Of a stretch of DNA of 64,000 nt, positions 43,652 to 52,700 are shown in pieces. The number at the start of each line of letters is the position of its first letter. Position 1 is the first letter of the stretch. A program made the position numbers and the translations under genes. The notes beneath the pieces were generated by a model. That model had not been told where the DNA came from. It did not search any database and worked only from the letters and a program-made list of their open reading frames with translations. The stretch comes from DATJBF01 sp035516795. Lineage in GTDB: Bacteria > Verrucomicrobiota > Verrucomicrobiia > Palsa-1439. The stretch lies in NCBI GenBank assembly GCA_035516795.1, contig DATIZX010000010.1, positions 1 through 64,000 on the forward strand, given 5' to 3'.

Positions 43652-44794
43652 CTACTGATTGACGTGAACGACCTCCGCCGGGGGGAAACCGTTGAAGTAC
43701 GTCGACGACGCCTGGCTGTAAGCGCCGATGTTTTCGCTATAGAGCAGGTCGCCGAGCTTGAGGTTGGCCGGCAATTCTTCGGTCATCGAGACGACATCGA
43801 GCGCGTCGCAAGTGGGGCCGAACACCGAGCAGATTTGCGTCGGCCCCTTCTTGAACGACTTCAGGTGATAGTGGCAATGATCGAAGATGACGCCGGAGAA
43901 AGTGTGATAGACCCCGTCGTCGATGTAATAGCAGAGCTTGCCGTCCCGCACAGCTTTGCCGATGATCTTCGAAATTGAAGTGCCGGCGGACGCCACCATG
44001 AATCGTCCCGGCTCGGCTAGAATCTGTACGTTCCTCGGAAACAACCGATCCAATTCGCGGTTGATGATCTTGGCCAATTCCCGGAAGGGCTTGACTGCGG
44101 CGTCATACGGAGCCGGGAACCCGCCGCCGATATCGAGCAGATTCATCTTCTTGTAGCCGCGATCCTTTGCCTCTTTGAAAATGTCGGCGGCGAGATTGAT
44201 GGCTTGGACGTAGTTCTCAAAATTCGTTGTCTGGCTGCCGACGTGGAAACTCAGGCCTTCGACGGTGAGGCCGACCCTATCTGCCTCAAGGATCAAATCC
44301 ACCGCCTCGCCCGGCGCCGCGCCAAACTTCGAGGAAAGCTCAACCATCGCCCCGGTGTTTGCGACTTTCAGGCGTAAGGCCAGGCCGGCGTTGGGCGCGT
44401 ACTTGCGAATCTTTTGGATTTCTTCGGAGTTGTCGTAGGTCACCAACGGATTGTAACGGTCGAGTTCCGCCAGCGTCTCATTGGCCTTGATCGGGTTGGC
44501 GTAAATGATGCGATCCCAAATCCATTGCTGCCGCTTTTTCGCGGGCAGGTCTTTGATGTTTTCACAAACGACCCGCAACTCCGGCAGCGACGCCACATCA
44601 AAGCTCGCGCCTTCTTTGAACAGCGTGCGGACGATTTCAGGATCGGGATTGGCCTTGACCGCGTAGTAAGCCTGTACTCTTGGGAGATGCTTCTTGAACG
44701 TCGCGTAGTTGCGCCGCAATTCGTCGTGGTCCACAACGAATAACGGCGTGCCGTGTTCCTTTGCGAGTTTTTTCAATGTGCCGAGCGCGACCAT
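43652..44794 (-). CDS. PLP-dependent decarboxylase, ornithine/lysine type
   Basis: Fold type III (alanine-racemase-like) decarboxylase of 380 residues, the short bacterial form. PLP lysine is Lys47 in YYAVKANPDPE; His and Gly-rich phosphate sites are in LSFHVGSQTTNFENY and DIGGGFPAPYD; EPGRFMVASAGT follows. The active-site Cys329 in FGPTCDALDVV matches the CDxxD motif of ornithine decarboxylases. In context it would supply putrescine for homospermidine synthase, encoded just upstream on the same strand. Lysine or carboxynorspermidine decarboxylase are the alternatives; the intact CDALD favours ornithine or lysine. Confidence 0.88.
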   Translation of the reverse strand: MVALGTLKKLAKEHGTPLFVVDHDELRRNYATFKKHLPRVQAYYAVKANPDPEIVRTLFKEGASFDVASLPELRVVCENIKDLPAKKRQQWIWDRIIYANPIKANETLAELDRYNPLVTYDNSEEIQKIRKYAPNAGLALRLKVANTGAMVELSSKFGAAPGEAVDLILEADRVGLTVEGLSFHVGSQTTNFENYVQAINLAADIFKEAKDRGYKKMNLLDIGGGFPAPYDAAVKPFRELAKIINRELDRLFPRNVQILAEPGRFMVASAGTSISKIIGKAVRDGKLCYYIDDGVYHTFSGVIFDHCHYHLKSFKKGPTQICSVFGPTCDALDVVSMTEELPANLKLGDLLYSENIGAYSQASSTYFNGFPPAEVVHVNQ

Positions 44795-44806
44795 CTTAGT
44801 GCTCCA

Positions 44807-44869
44807 TGGAGGGACGCGCTCCGTCGCGTCCGTGTCGGTGCGGAGGCCACGACGGAGCGTGGCCCTCCA
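44807..44869. repeat. Inverted repeat between decarboxylase and homospermidine synthase
   Basis: TGGAGGGACGCGCTCCGTCG at the left and the reverse complement of the right end, TGGAGGGCCACGCTCCGTCG, agree at 18 of 20 positions. The pair forms a long hairpin with a 23-base loop and fills the gap between two polyamine genes. Confidence 0.7.
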
Positions 44870-44888
44870 GTTGGTGAATGTACGTCAT

Positions 44889-46346
44889 TTAATCTCCGTC
44901 GGTAATCAGGAAATTTTTGAACTGCCACGGATCGGTGCGATCAATCGCTGGATTGTTATGCCCCCGAAACGCGTTGGTGTAATGTTTCAACGGCGTCCAG
45001 TCGGCCGGTTTGGAGATCCATTTACCAAGGTAGGGCTTGGCGATTTTGAGAACGTAATCATGCGGCAGATCGTCGGGCACGCAAACACCCCGGGCCGGGT
45101 TCTCGATCATCCACGCCGCAGCGGCGACAACGGAGACGGCGACCTGCATGGTGGTGGCGTTCTGGTGCGGAACAAGCCGCCGCGACTCTTCAATGCTCAA
45201 ATCGCTGCCGGTCCACCACGACTTGTAGGCATGACCCATCAGCAGCGCCCCGAGAATATCAGCGCCGCTGGTGATCTCGTCGTTCATGATCCGCTGATTT
45301 TCGACGAGTCGATAATCATAGCCGCGCAACTCGTTCAACGAGGCGATGGCACAATCGCACGGACAATACGCATAGTGCACCGTCGGCCGGTAAATCGCCT
45401 TGCCGTTCTTCCACACGGTCAGACGGTCGGAGATGGTGAACGCCTCGCCGTGCCGCACCACCATGCCGTGGATGCAATAGTTCGGTACCCACGATGAGAC
45501 CCACGTGTTGATCCCCATCCGCGCCAGACAAATCTGGTTGCGGGGTCCTTCCTTGTGCTCGTAAGCCAACGGCGGCAGTTCTTTCTCGTGGGTCCCCCAC
45601 CCCATCTCCGCGGTCGTGGTGCCTTCCTCGCGGAAACCTTCCACGCTCCACGTGTTGACAAACTCGTCGACCTGTTTCGGCTGGTCGGTAATCTGCGTAT
45701 CGCGCTCGCTGCAGTGAATTACTTTCACGCCGAGTCTCATCGCCAGTTGATTGAATACCCGATCGGTGATCAATTGCCGAATTTCATCTGCCTTCCGACC
45801 TTTGACCTTCTTGTCGGCAATGAGCCGGCGCCCAATATCGATCAAGCCTTGCTTGGTGAAATGCGAGATGAGACCGGGATTTGCCCCATGCTCCAGCACC
45901 GCAGTCGGACCGGGCACGCGCCATTTGCTGGTCATCCGACGGATGTTCATGTGCCGCCAATACAACGTCATCTTTTGTGGCGGTGCGTTCTTCGCATTCT
46001 TGTACGGATCCCACAATTCCACCGAAGTATTGACGTACAATACTCCGCGGTCATGGCACCACTGGAGAATCTCACAACAGTCGATGTTCCAAGCCAAATC
46101 GATCAACACGTCGCCGGCGCTCAGATATTTACCCAGTAAGCTGCCGAGATTTTCGCGCGTGACGCGCTTGCGCTCGAACCGCACGCCGCGTTTCAACCAC
46201 GGCTGCAATATTTCCTGACGGTCCTCGAAATCCATCACGGTGATGTTCTGGCACGGCATATCGAGGTGTTTTACCAGAATCGGTAAAGTGCACTGCGCCA
46301 CGGAGCCATGGCCAACGAATAAAACACGATTTCTGAATTCGATCAT
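44889..46346 (-). CDS. hss: Homospermidine synthase
   Basis: NAD-dependent transfer of an aminobutyl group from one putrescine to another, giving sym-homospermidine. The 485-residue protein has the Rossmann start RVLFVGHGSVAQCTLPIL, the family segment VLIDLAWNIDCCEILQWC, then VNTSVELWDP and VLEHGANPGLISHFTKQGL. Length is normal for bacterial HSS, which belongs to the saccharopine-dehydrogenase fold. The start ATG 46346 is fixed by a strong AGGAGG site; an upstream in-frame ATG lacks one. It is followed by the decarboxylase gene, so putrescine supply and homospermidine production are probably co-regulated. Confidence 0.95.
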   Translation of the reverse strand: MIEFRNRVLFVGHGSVAQCTLPILVKHLDMPCQNITVMDFEDRQEILQPWLKRGVRFERKRVTRENLGSLLGKYLSAGDVLIDLAWNIDCCEILQWCHDRGVLYVNTSVELWDPYKNAKNAPPQKMTLYWRHMNIRRMTSKWRVPGPTAVLEHGANPGLISHFTKQGLIDIGRRLIADKKVKGRKADEIRQLITDRVFNQLAMRLGVKVIHCSERDTQITDQPKQVDEFVNTWSVEGFREEGTTTAEMGWGTHEKELPPLAYEHKEGPRNQICLARMGINTWVSSWVPNYCIHGMVVRHGEAFTISDRLTVWKNGKAIYRPTVHYAYCPCDCAIASLNELRGYDYRLVENQRIMNDEITSGADILGALLMGHAYKSWWTGSDLSIEESRRLVPHQNATTMQVAVSVVAAAAWMIENPARGVCVPDDLPHDYVLKIAKPYLGKWISKPADWTPLKHYTNAFRGHNNPAIDRTDPWQFKNFLITDGD

Positions 46347-46480
46347 GATCCTCCTGCAAAACTCGCGGGTCCGCACTCTGGCGGAAATTGGATTCCATGA
46401 CAAGTGTTTAGTTGTCGTTTTTCTTTTGCTTTGGCGCAGCTCGATCCTGCCGCCGTCAGCAGCGGAGATGTTTGTGGGAG

Positions 46481-46496
46481 CGCCCTTCCGGGGGCG
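46481..46496. repeat. Short GC hairpin upstream of CPXCG gene
   Basis: CGCCC-TTCCGG-GGGCG, flanked by TGTGGGAG on the left and ACCGG on the right, forms a small hairpin of the intergenic repeat type. The rest of the 237-base gap shows nothing else that can be named. Confidence 0.35.
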
Positions 46497-46583
46497 ACCG
46501 GTTTAAGAAGGCGCAGTTAACATCCCGCCCGGCGGGCGCGTGGTGTAGTGCCAGACAAGTATCTTTCCGCTATACTTCCGGCC

Positions 46584-46763
46584 GTGAACGAGTTTGTCAC
46601 GATCACCTGTCCGCATTGCGGCGAAGACTTTCAGATTCCTTATGACCCCGACGAAGGCAGTGCGGAGTTCATTGTTGATTGCGAAGTCTGTTGTCGTCCT
46701 ATGACGGTGTCTCTCAAGACAAAGCCTGGTGAAGTTGTGAGCGTCGACATTTCTGCCGCCTGA
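46584..46763 (+). CDS. CPXCG-type cysteine-rich small protein
   Basis: A mini-protein of 59 residues with a CPHCGE motif near the start and CEVCCRP about 35 residues later, so two Cys pairs that probably bind zinc. This matches the CPXCG-motif family, whose function is unknown. A GTG at 46584 places the start just before TITCPHCG, as in other members; a GTG at 46548 would add 12 residues and is possible. Followed after 26 bases by the EEP-family gene. Confidence 0.75.
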   Translation: MNEFVTITCPHCGEDFQIPYDPDEGSAEFIVDCEVCCRPMTVSLKTKPGEVVSVDISAA

Positions 46764-46789
46764 ATGCGCGTTAAGTACATGGAGAAACA

Positions 46790-47824
46790 GTGAAAAGCTA
46801 CCAACATGTTGGCACGGCTCTGCATGCGGCTTTGGCTCGCCTTCAAGCGGCGTCATTAATCGTCTCTGCGCTGCTCTGTGTTTGCGTGGCGCATTGCTAC
46901 TTTTGGCGAGGCGACGCCTATGCAGCGATAACCATCTGGCCGGTGTGGATCTGGGCTTTGCCGGGCTTGTTCTTGGCAGGGATTGGCTGGCGTCGGTCCC
47001 ACAGATGGTCGGTGTTAATAGTCGTCGCGATTTGGCTGCTTTATCTCACTTGCTTTAGTGAAGAAATCTGGAGCCTCACACGCTGGCGGCGCTGGCCGTC
47101 TGACGAGTGGCAAACTGCACGGCGGCGTGGCGAAGCACTCAGGATCGTCAGCATCAATTGCGCGGGGGGCAATCCGAGAGCGGCGATGGAAGTCAAGGCT
47201 TATGAGCCCGATATTGTTCTGCTTCAGGAATCGCCTGAACGACGCGCGCTGCAAGAAGTCGCGCAGCAACTTTTCGGAACAAACGCTGCCGTAGTTGCCG
47301 GTCCGGATGCGTCGGTTATCGTCCGCGGCCAAGCGATTCCACAGCCGCTCTTGGCGACAATGCGCATTCACTACACCCATGCTCACGTCCGCTTGCTTTC
47401 GGGTGCGGAAACTGACGTGATTAGTTTGCGACTACCGCCGGCACCGTTGCGTGATGATCTGTGGACGGCGGACTGTTGGCGTGACTACGCCAATGACCGT
47501 CAGATGCGACGAAGGATGTTAGAGGCACTATGCCAACAAATCGCCTCTACGGCCCATTCGGTTCCATTCATCATTGGTGGCGATTTCAACACACCCGGCG
47601 GAGATGCCATTTTCCGCCTGTTCCAACCACTCTTCCATGATTCCTTCAAGGAAGGCGGTTGCGGTTGGGGCAACACCATCGTCAACGAATATCCGCTACT
47701 GCGTATCGACCAGATCTGGCTGAGCAAACAATTTCATGCCGTAACAACGGTGGCCCGCCGAACACAAAACTCAGACCATCGTATGGTACTCTGCGATGCG
47801 CTGCTGAAACGGAAAACCCAGTGA
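46790..47824 (+). CDS. Membrane-anchored endonuclease/exonuclease/phosphatase family protein
   Basis: A 344-residue protein with three N-terminal hydrophobic segments (SLIVSALLCVCVAHCYF, AITIWPVWIWALPGLFLAG, WSVLIVVAIWLLYL) and an EEP catalytic domain. LRIVSINCAGGN supplies the first metal-site Asn, EPDIVLLQES the catalytic Glu, IIGGDFNTPGGD the Asp/Asn pair and NSDHRMVL the His. The substrate may be DNA, a phospholipid or a polyphosphate and cannot be told. GTG 46790 has GGAG six bases upstream. Its stop overlaps the start of the oxidoreductase gene (GTGA). Confidence 0.85.
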   Translation: MKSYQHVGTALHAALARLQAASLIVSALLCVCVAHCYFWRGDAYAAITIWPVWIWALPGLFLAGIGWRRSHRWSVLIVVAIWLLYLTCFSEEIWSLTRWRRWPSDEWQTARRRGEALRIVSINCAGGNPRAAMEVKAYEPDIVLLQESPERRALQEVAQQLFGTNAAVVAGPDASVIVRGQAIPQPLLATMRIHYTHAHVRLLSGAETDVISLRLPPAPLRDDLWTADCWRDYANDRQMRRRMLEALCQQIASTAHSVPFIIGGDFNTPGGDAIFRLFQPLFHDSFKEGGCGWGNTIVNEYPLLRIDQIWLSKQFHAVTTVARRTQNSDHRMVLCDALLKRKTQ

Positions 47825-49200
47825 CTTCGATCGAACAATCCAGTTTTTGGCTGGCATCACGGCGAGATTACGTGCCCAGCCCGGCATTGGAAGGAGGACA
47901 CAAAGCCGATATCGCAATCATCGGTGGCGGATTTACCGGGCTGTGGACTTCGATCTTCCTGAAGGAACTTGCCCCTGAAGCGTCGGTCGTCGTTCTTGAA
48001 CAGGCCATTCTTGGTTACGGCGGCAGCGGGCGAAATGCCGGACAGGTCAGCGGTTGCATCGATCATTCGCATCAGCACGCCATCGGGCATTTCGGCAAGG
48101 AAGAAGCCCGCCGCATGGCCCGCGTCGGACTGGAGAATTTGAATGCGCTGGCGCGCTTCATCAAAGAACGCGGTCTCGCGTGCGACTTCGAACAGCCCGG
48201 CCAACTCTTGGTTGCCTTGACGACGGCCCAAGCCGAAGATGCCCGCTCACAAATCGAGGCTGCGGCAGAGTTGGGTGTCACAGGGTTGCGCCTGCTTTCG
48301 GCGGAGGAAACGCGCGCCGAATTGAATAGCCTGCTTTATCTGGGCGGTGCCATTGATCCCGGTTGGGGAACTGTCCACCCAATCAAACTGGTAGATGGAT
48401 TGAAACGTGAAGCGGTCCGGCTCGGCGTGAGGTTTTTTGAGCGGACACTCGTGACGCAACTGGACGTCGCGGACGACGGTGTTCTTGTCAAGGCCGCCAT
48501 GGGCTGCGTGAAAGCTGACAAGATCGTCCTGGCGACCAATGCCTATACGCACCTCATCTTCCCGAAACTTCTCCACCGCTACATCCCGCTCTACGATTAC
48601 GTGTTGGTGAGCGAACCGCTTAGCGGACAGCAACTCGCATCGATCGGCTGGCGCAACCGGCAGGCGATGATCGATGGTCGCACGTTCTTCAATTATTACC
48701 GGCTTACCGCCGACAACCGCATCCTCTGGGGCACCAGCGAGGCGAAGTATTACCCGCCGAACCGCGTGGATGAGTCATGCGATCATTCCCAGCCGCATTA
48801 CGATGCGCTGCGCAAAAGTTTCCAACGCCACTTCCCGCAATTGACCGACTTGAAATGGGAATACGCCTGGGGCGGACCCATCGCCTCCACCAGCCGGTTG
48901 ACGCCGTTCTTCGGCTCTGACGCGGGCGACCGCATCTATTATGGACTTGGTTACACGGGTCTCGGCGTCGCCAACTCACGGCTTGCCGGGCAAATTCTCG
49001 CCAACAAAGTTCTGAACCGGCCGAGCGAACTGCTCGACCTGGCCATTGTGAAGAAGAATCCATTTCCCTTCCCACCAGAACCGCTGCGCTCGCTCGCCGT
49101 GAAGGCCGTGACGCGTTCCCTGCGCCGCGTTGATGCCGGCAAAAAACCCGGCTTCTTGTTGCGCGTGCTCGACAAAATGGGTATCGGTTTCTCCAGTTAG
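47821..49200 (+). CDS. FAD-dependent amine/amino-acid oxidase (DadA/PuuB-like)
   Basis: Flavoprotein of 459 residues. The dinucleotide site is ADIAIIGGGFTGLWTSIFLKE followed by the conserved acidic strand end VVVLEQAILGYGGSGRNAGQ; the C-terminal flavin contact is YGLGYTGLGVANSRLAGQIL. The SGRNAGQ segment and WEYAWGGPIASTSRLTPF are typical of gamma-glutamylputrescine oxidase and related enzymes. GTG 47821 overlaps the EEP gene stop; sequence further upstream in frame is antisense-like and is left out. Being close to the polyamine genes makes a polyamine-derived amine a reasonable substrate, but this is inference. A pseudogene fragment begins directly after its stop. Confidence 0.85.
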   Translation: MTSIEQSSFWLASRRDYVPSPALEGGHKADIAIIGGGFTGLWTSIFLKELAPEASVVVLEQAILGYGGSGRNAGQVSGCIDHSHQHAIGHFGKEEARRMARVGLENLNALARFIKERGLACDFEQPGQLLVALTTAQAEDARSQIEAAAELGVTGLRLLSAEETRAELNSLLYLGGAIDPGWGTVHPIKLVDGLKREAVRLGVRFFERTLVTQLDVADDGVLVKAAMGCVKADKIVLATNAYTHLIFPKLLHRYIPLYDYVLVSEPLSGQQLASIGWRNRQAMIDGRTFFNYYRLTADNRILWGTSEAKYYPPNRVDESCDHSQPHYDALRKSFQRHFPQLTDLKWEYAWGGPIASTSRLTPFFGSDAGDRIYYGLGYTGLGVANSRLAGQILANKVLNRPSELLDLAIVKKNPFPFPPEPLRSLAVKAVTRSLRRVDAGKKPGFLLRVLDKMGIGFSS

Positions 49201-49209
49201 GTGTCGCTG

Positions 49210-49442
49210 GTGAACCCCAAACCAATTCGTGGCCGCGGCGCGGCGGAGAATCCCTCGAACCGCTTCGAGCAGATCGTCTATGAACGCGATGACCAGTGGA
49301 GCGAACCGGATGATCCAGCACCGAAGACGCAATTTTCCTGAGATACCAGCGCCTCGATCATCACTTACAACGAAAGCCCCGATGTTGGATTCGATGCGAG
49401 CATCAATCCCTACCGTGGCTGCGAACACGGTTGCATATACTA
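49210..49442 (+). pseudogene. N-terminal fragment of a PA0069-type radical SAM gene
   Basis: In the frame starting near 49201 the translation reads NPKPIRGRGAAENPSNRFEQ, then after an in-frame TGA at about 49339 DTSASIITYNESPDVGFDAS and INPYRGCEHGCIY, where similarity ends. These segments match the intact radical SAM gene at 59447-60529 (KPIRGRGTPDNPPNRFEK, DTSASIITYNDSPDVGFDAS, VNPYRGCEHGCIYC). The copy is broken before the third cluster cysteine and carries a stop codon, so it cannot be functional. Divergence from the intact copy is substantial, so this is not a recent duplication. Confidence 0.85.
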
Positions 49443-49792
49443 TTTGATTATACCATCAATCGAACAGCCAGCCCATTGTAAGATTTCCAGTCAAGCGATT
49501 GGTAACGAAGTTCTTACTAAGTAATTAAGAATTGTGCGGAGTTGTGGCTCCCCAAGTAGGACTCGCGCCTTGTTAGCTCAATTTTCCTAAGAATTTTGCA
49601 GGTTTTTATTCGGGAATCAAAACTAATCGCCATTGCTCATCCAATGCTCAAACCTACTCCTTCAGTACTTTTCCCCGACACTCCATGCTGAACATCCCAA
49701 GGCGATTGGTAAATGTCTATACAACATTGCCGCCACCAGATGGGACAAGTTTCGAGGTCTAATGCGAGCCAGGCTGCATGAGTTTTTACATG
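49443..49792. other. Gap without genes; holds copy A of a short repeat
   Basis: A 350-base A+T-richer stretch between the pseudogene and the 3' end of the fucosidase gene. At 49537-49560 it contains CGGAGTTGTGGCTCCCCAAG plus TAGG, nearly identical to 56809-56832 (CGGAGTAGTGGCTCCCAAGG plus TAGG). No coding sequence or clear terminator is seen. Confidence 0.5.
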
Positions 49793-52700
49793 CTACAGGG
49801 TTTTGACGGATTGCTTGAAGAGGCCCACTTCGGCGAGCGTCGGTTCGAGGCGCGAACTGGTGATGCGGATGCGCACTTTGCCGGTGGTCACGGGCGACTT
49901 CAACCGAATGAGCCGGCGATGACCAACGGTGGTGAGGTCGTCCGACGGAATTCTTTCCGCCGCGACCCATGCCGAGCCGTTCCACGTCCCGATGGCAAAA
50001 GATTCAATTCTTTGGCTGCGGTGATCCACCGCTTCCTGCAACGAAACGACGTCGAACGTGACCGGCTTCGGCAGCGTGAGCGTAACTGTGCCGGTGGTTT
50101 TGCCCGGCGCGGCTTCCCACCAAGTGTCAAGGTTACCGTCGAGCGCCAGCGCTGGACTGTTCGTTGCGTTGGAATTGTCCGCCGTGACTTTGCTGCCCTT
50201 GGCAAGGTCGGTGGCGAAGGTTTCGTTGATGATCTGCGCCGTGCGGTTCAACGCGTCGAGTTGGTTGTCCGGAACGAGACCGCGTTTATCGGGCGACAGA
50301 TTCAGGATGAGATTCCCGTTGCGACCGATGGACGTGTAGAAGATGTCCACCAACTGCGTGACAGTGCGCGGCTGTTTGTTGTGCGCCCAAAACCATTGGT
50401 TGTTCTGGAGAATGGTCGTGTTCACTTCCGCCGGATACCACCAGAGATACGAACCGGGCACGAGTTTGGCGCGACTGCCGAAGTCTCCTGCCTGCATGTC
50501 CGGCCAATTGAAGTCATCCGGCGGCACCGGCAGCGGGATGACGCTCCATTCGGTGGTGCGGCCAACGCCACCTTCATTGCCTACCCACCGCACGTCCGGC
50601 CCTTTGCCCATGATGACCGCTCCGGGTTGCAGATGGCGGATCAAATCATACCACGCGGCATAGTTGTAAGTCTCTTTGACACTTGGATCCGGGTTTGCGC
50701 CGTCGAACCAAACTTCGGCGATCGGCCCGTATTCGGTCAGCAATTCGTAAAGCTGGTTCAGAAAGTAACGATTGTAATCGTCCACCTCGTAGGTGTAATT
50801 CGTGAAACCCGCCGGCGGCGTGCGGCCCTTTGAAGGATCACTCTTGAAACTGGCCGGATCAGTGGGGATGACCGAGAGAACATTGCTACTGCCGTTGCCG
50901 TAATAGCCCGCCGAATTTTTCGGATTGGTCCTCAACTGGTAAAGATCCGCCGGCGAAAGATAAACACCCAGCTTGAGACCGTGCGCACGGGCGGCGTTGG
51001 CCACTTCCCGCACCAAGTCACCCTTTCCGTCACGCCACGGACTGGCCACCACCGAGTGCGGCGTGTAGCGCGTGGGCCACATGCAGAATCCATCGTGGTG
51101 CTTGCAGACCAACACGATCATCTTGCCGCCGAAATTCTGCATCGCGTCGAGCCATTGGTTCGCGTCCAGTGCCGTGGGATTGAAGATTGCCGGCTCTTCG
51201 CGACCGCTGCCCCATTCTACTTCATTGAACGTGTTCACGCCGAAGTGGAGGAAGAATGTCCGCTCCAGCCGCATCCAGTCCGTTTGATTGGCGCGCGGCA
51301 AAACCTTTGCCGCCTTCTCCGCAATGACCGCTGTCGAGTCGTCGTTGGAGATGATCTGCAACGTGGAATACTCAATCCGCACAGACCCGGCAGCGCTGGC
51401 CGGCTCCAGACGAACTGAAGTGAGGTTCATGGCTTTCCAGCTTGCGGCATCTTTGGCGCGAACGCTTACGACAACTTCACCGGCCTGTTTGATCTCCACC
51501 GAACCGATGTCCAACGTAGAGAACTTGTCCCAACCCTCTGCTTGCGAGACTTTGGCCGGGAGGGTTTTGTCGCCGACGCCGACGACAAATTCCCCGCCGC
51601 CGTCGACGGCAGCAATCACTACACTGACTTTGTAAATGCCGGGTTTGGGAATACGCGCTTTCCACGAAATCCACTCGGCCGGATTGAACCAATAGCCGAT
51701 GTCGGGGTTGCCGCCTTTCTCTTCCAACTGCAAAGTCGTGCCGTGCAGGGTGGCGGCATCGGCGTTGAAGACAAGCCGGCCCTTTTCATCCGGCGTCACC
51801 ACCACCGAAAGATCCGGCAAAGGTGTCGGATTCAAGTTGCTGCCGGTAATGCGCAACGCGCAGGTGAGATCACTCAACTTTTCGCCAGGCACTTCCACGA
51901 ACAAGCCGTCCGCCGTCTGGTTGAACTTCAACTTGCCGGAGCGGCCGAGCATTTCGACTTTCTGGATTTTATTCTGCGCCGGGTCGTCAGTCTTGGCGAG
52001 CGAGCGGATGAGTATCTTGCCATCCGCCGGCCAGCCGAGCGCAATCGCGTAGAGTGTCTTGCCTTTGGTCGTGAAGCGAATGTCTTTGACGCTGTATTGG
52101 AAGTCTTCCTTGAAGGCGCCGCCGGCACCCCGCACTGTGCCTTCGCCGTAAACCTGCCACGGACGCGTACCGTAAATCGCCTCGCCGTTCACCGCCGTCC
52201 AGTCGCCGAGTTGATGCAGCATCCTTTCCACTTCTGGATCAAGTGAGCCATCGGGCCGCTGTACGATGTTGAGAAGAAGATTTCCGTTTTTGCTGACGAT
52301 GTCCACGAGCATATGGACGATCCATTTCGTCGGCCGGTAGCCCCAATGTTTATTGTAGAACCAGTCGCCGATGGAGGTGTCCGTCTGCCACGGGTGCGGA
52401 TCAATCCCGGCGTTCACGCCGCGTTCGTAGTCGTGCACCCAACGTCCGACGGAAGGTTGCTTGCACGTGTAGACGGCCATGCACTTGCCGTGATGTTCGG
52501 CAGCGCTGAGGTTGTAGAAATTCGCGATCTGACTCAAGCCGACCTCGTTGTCGAACGCCACCCCGCCATCGGTGTAAAGCAGATCGGGTTTGTAGTTGTC
52601 CACCAGTTCCTCGATCTCATTGAACCACTCCTGCTGCCAACGGGGATTATTGGAATACCAACTGCGGTCGCCAGGCTCGGCGGGAAAATGATAAAGGTCC

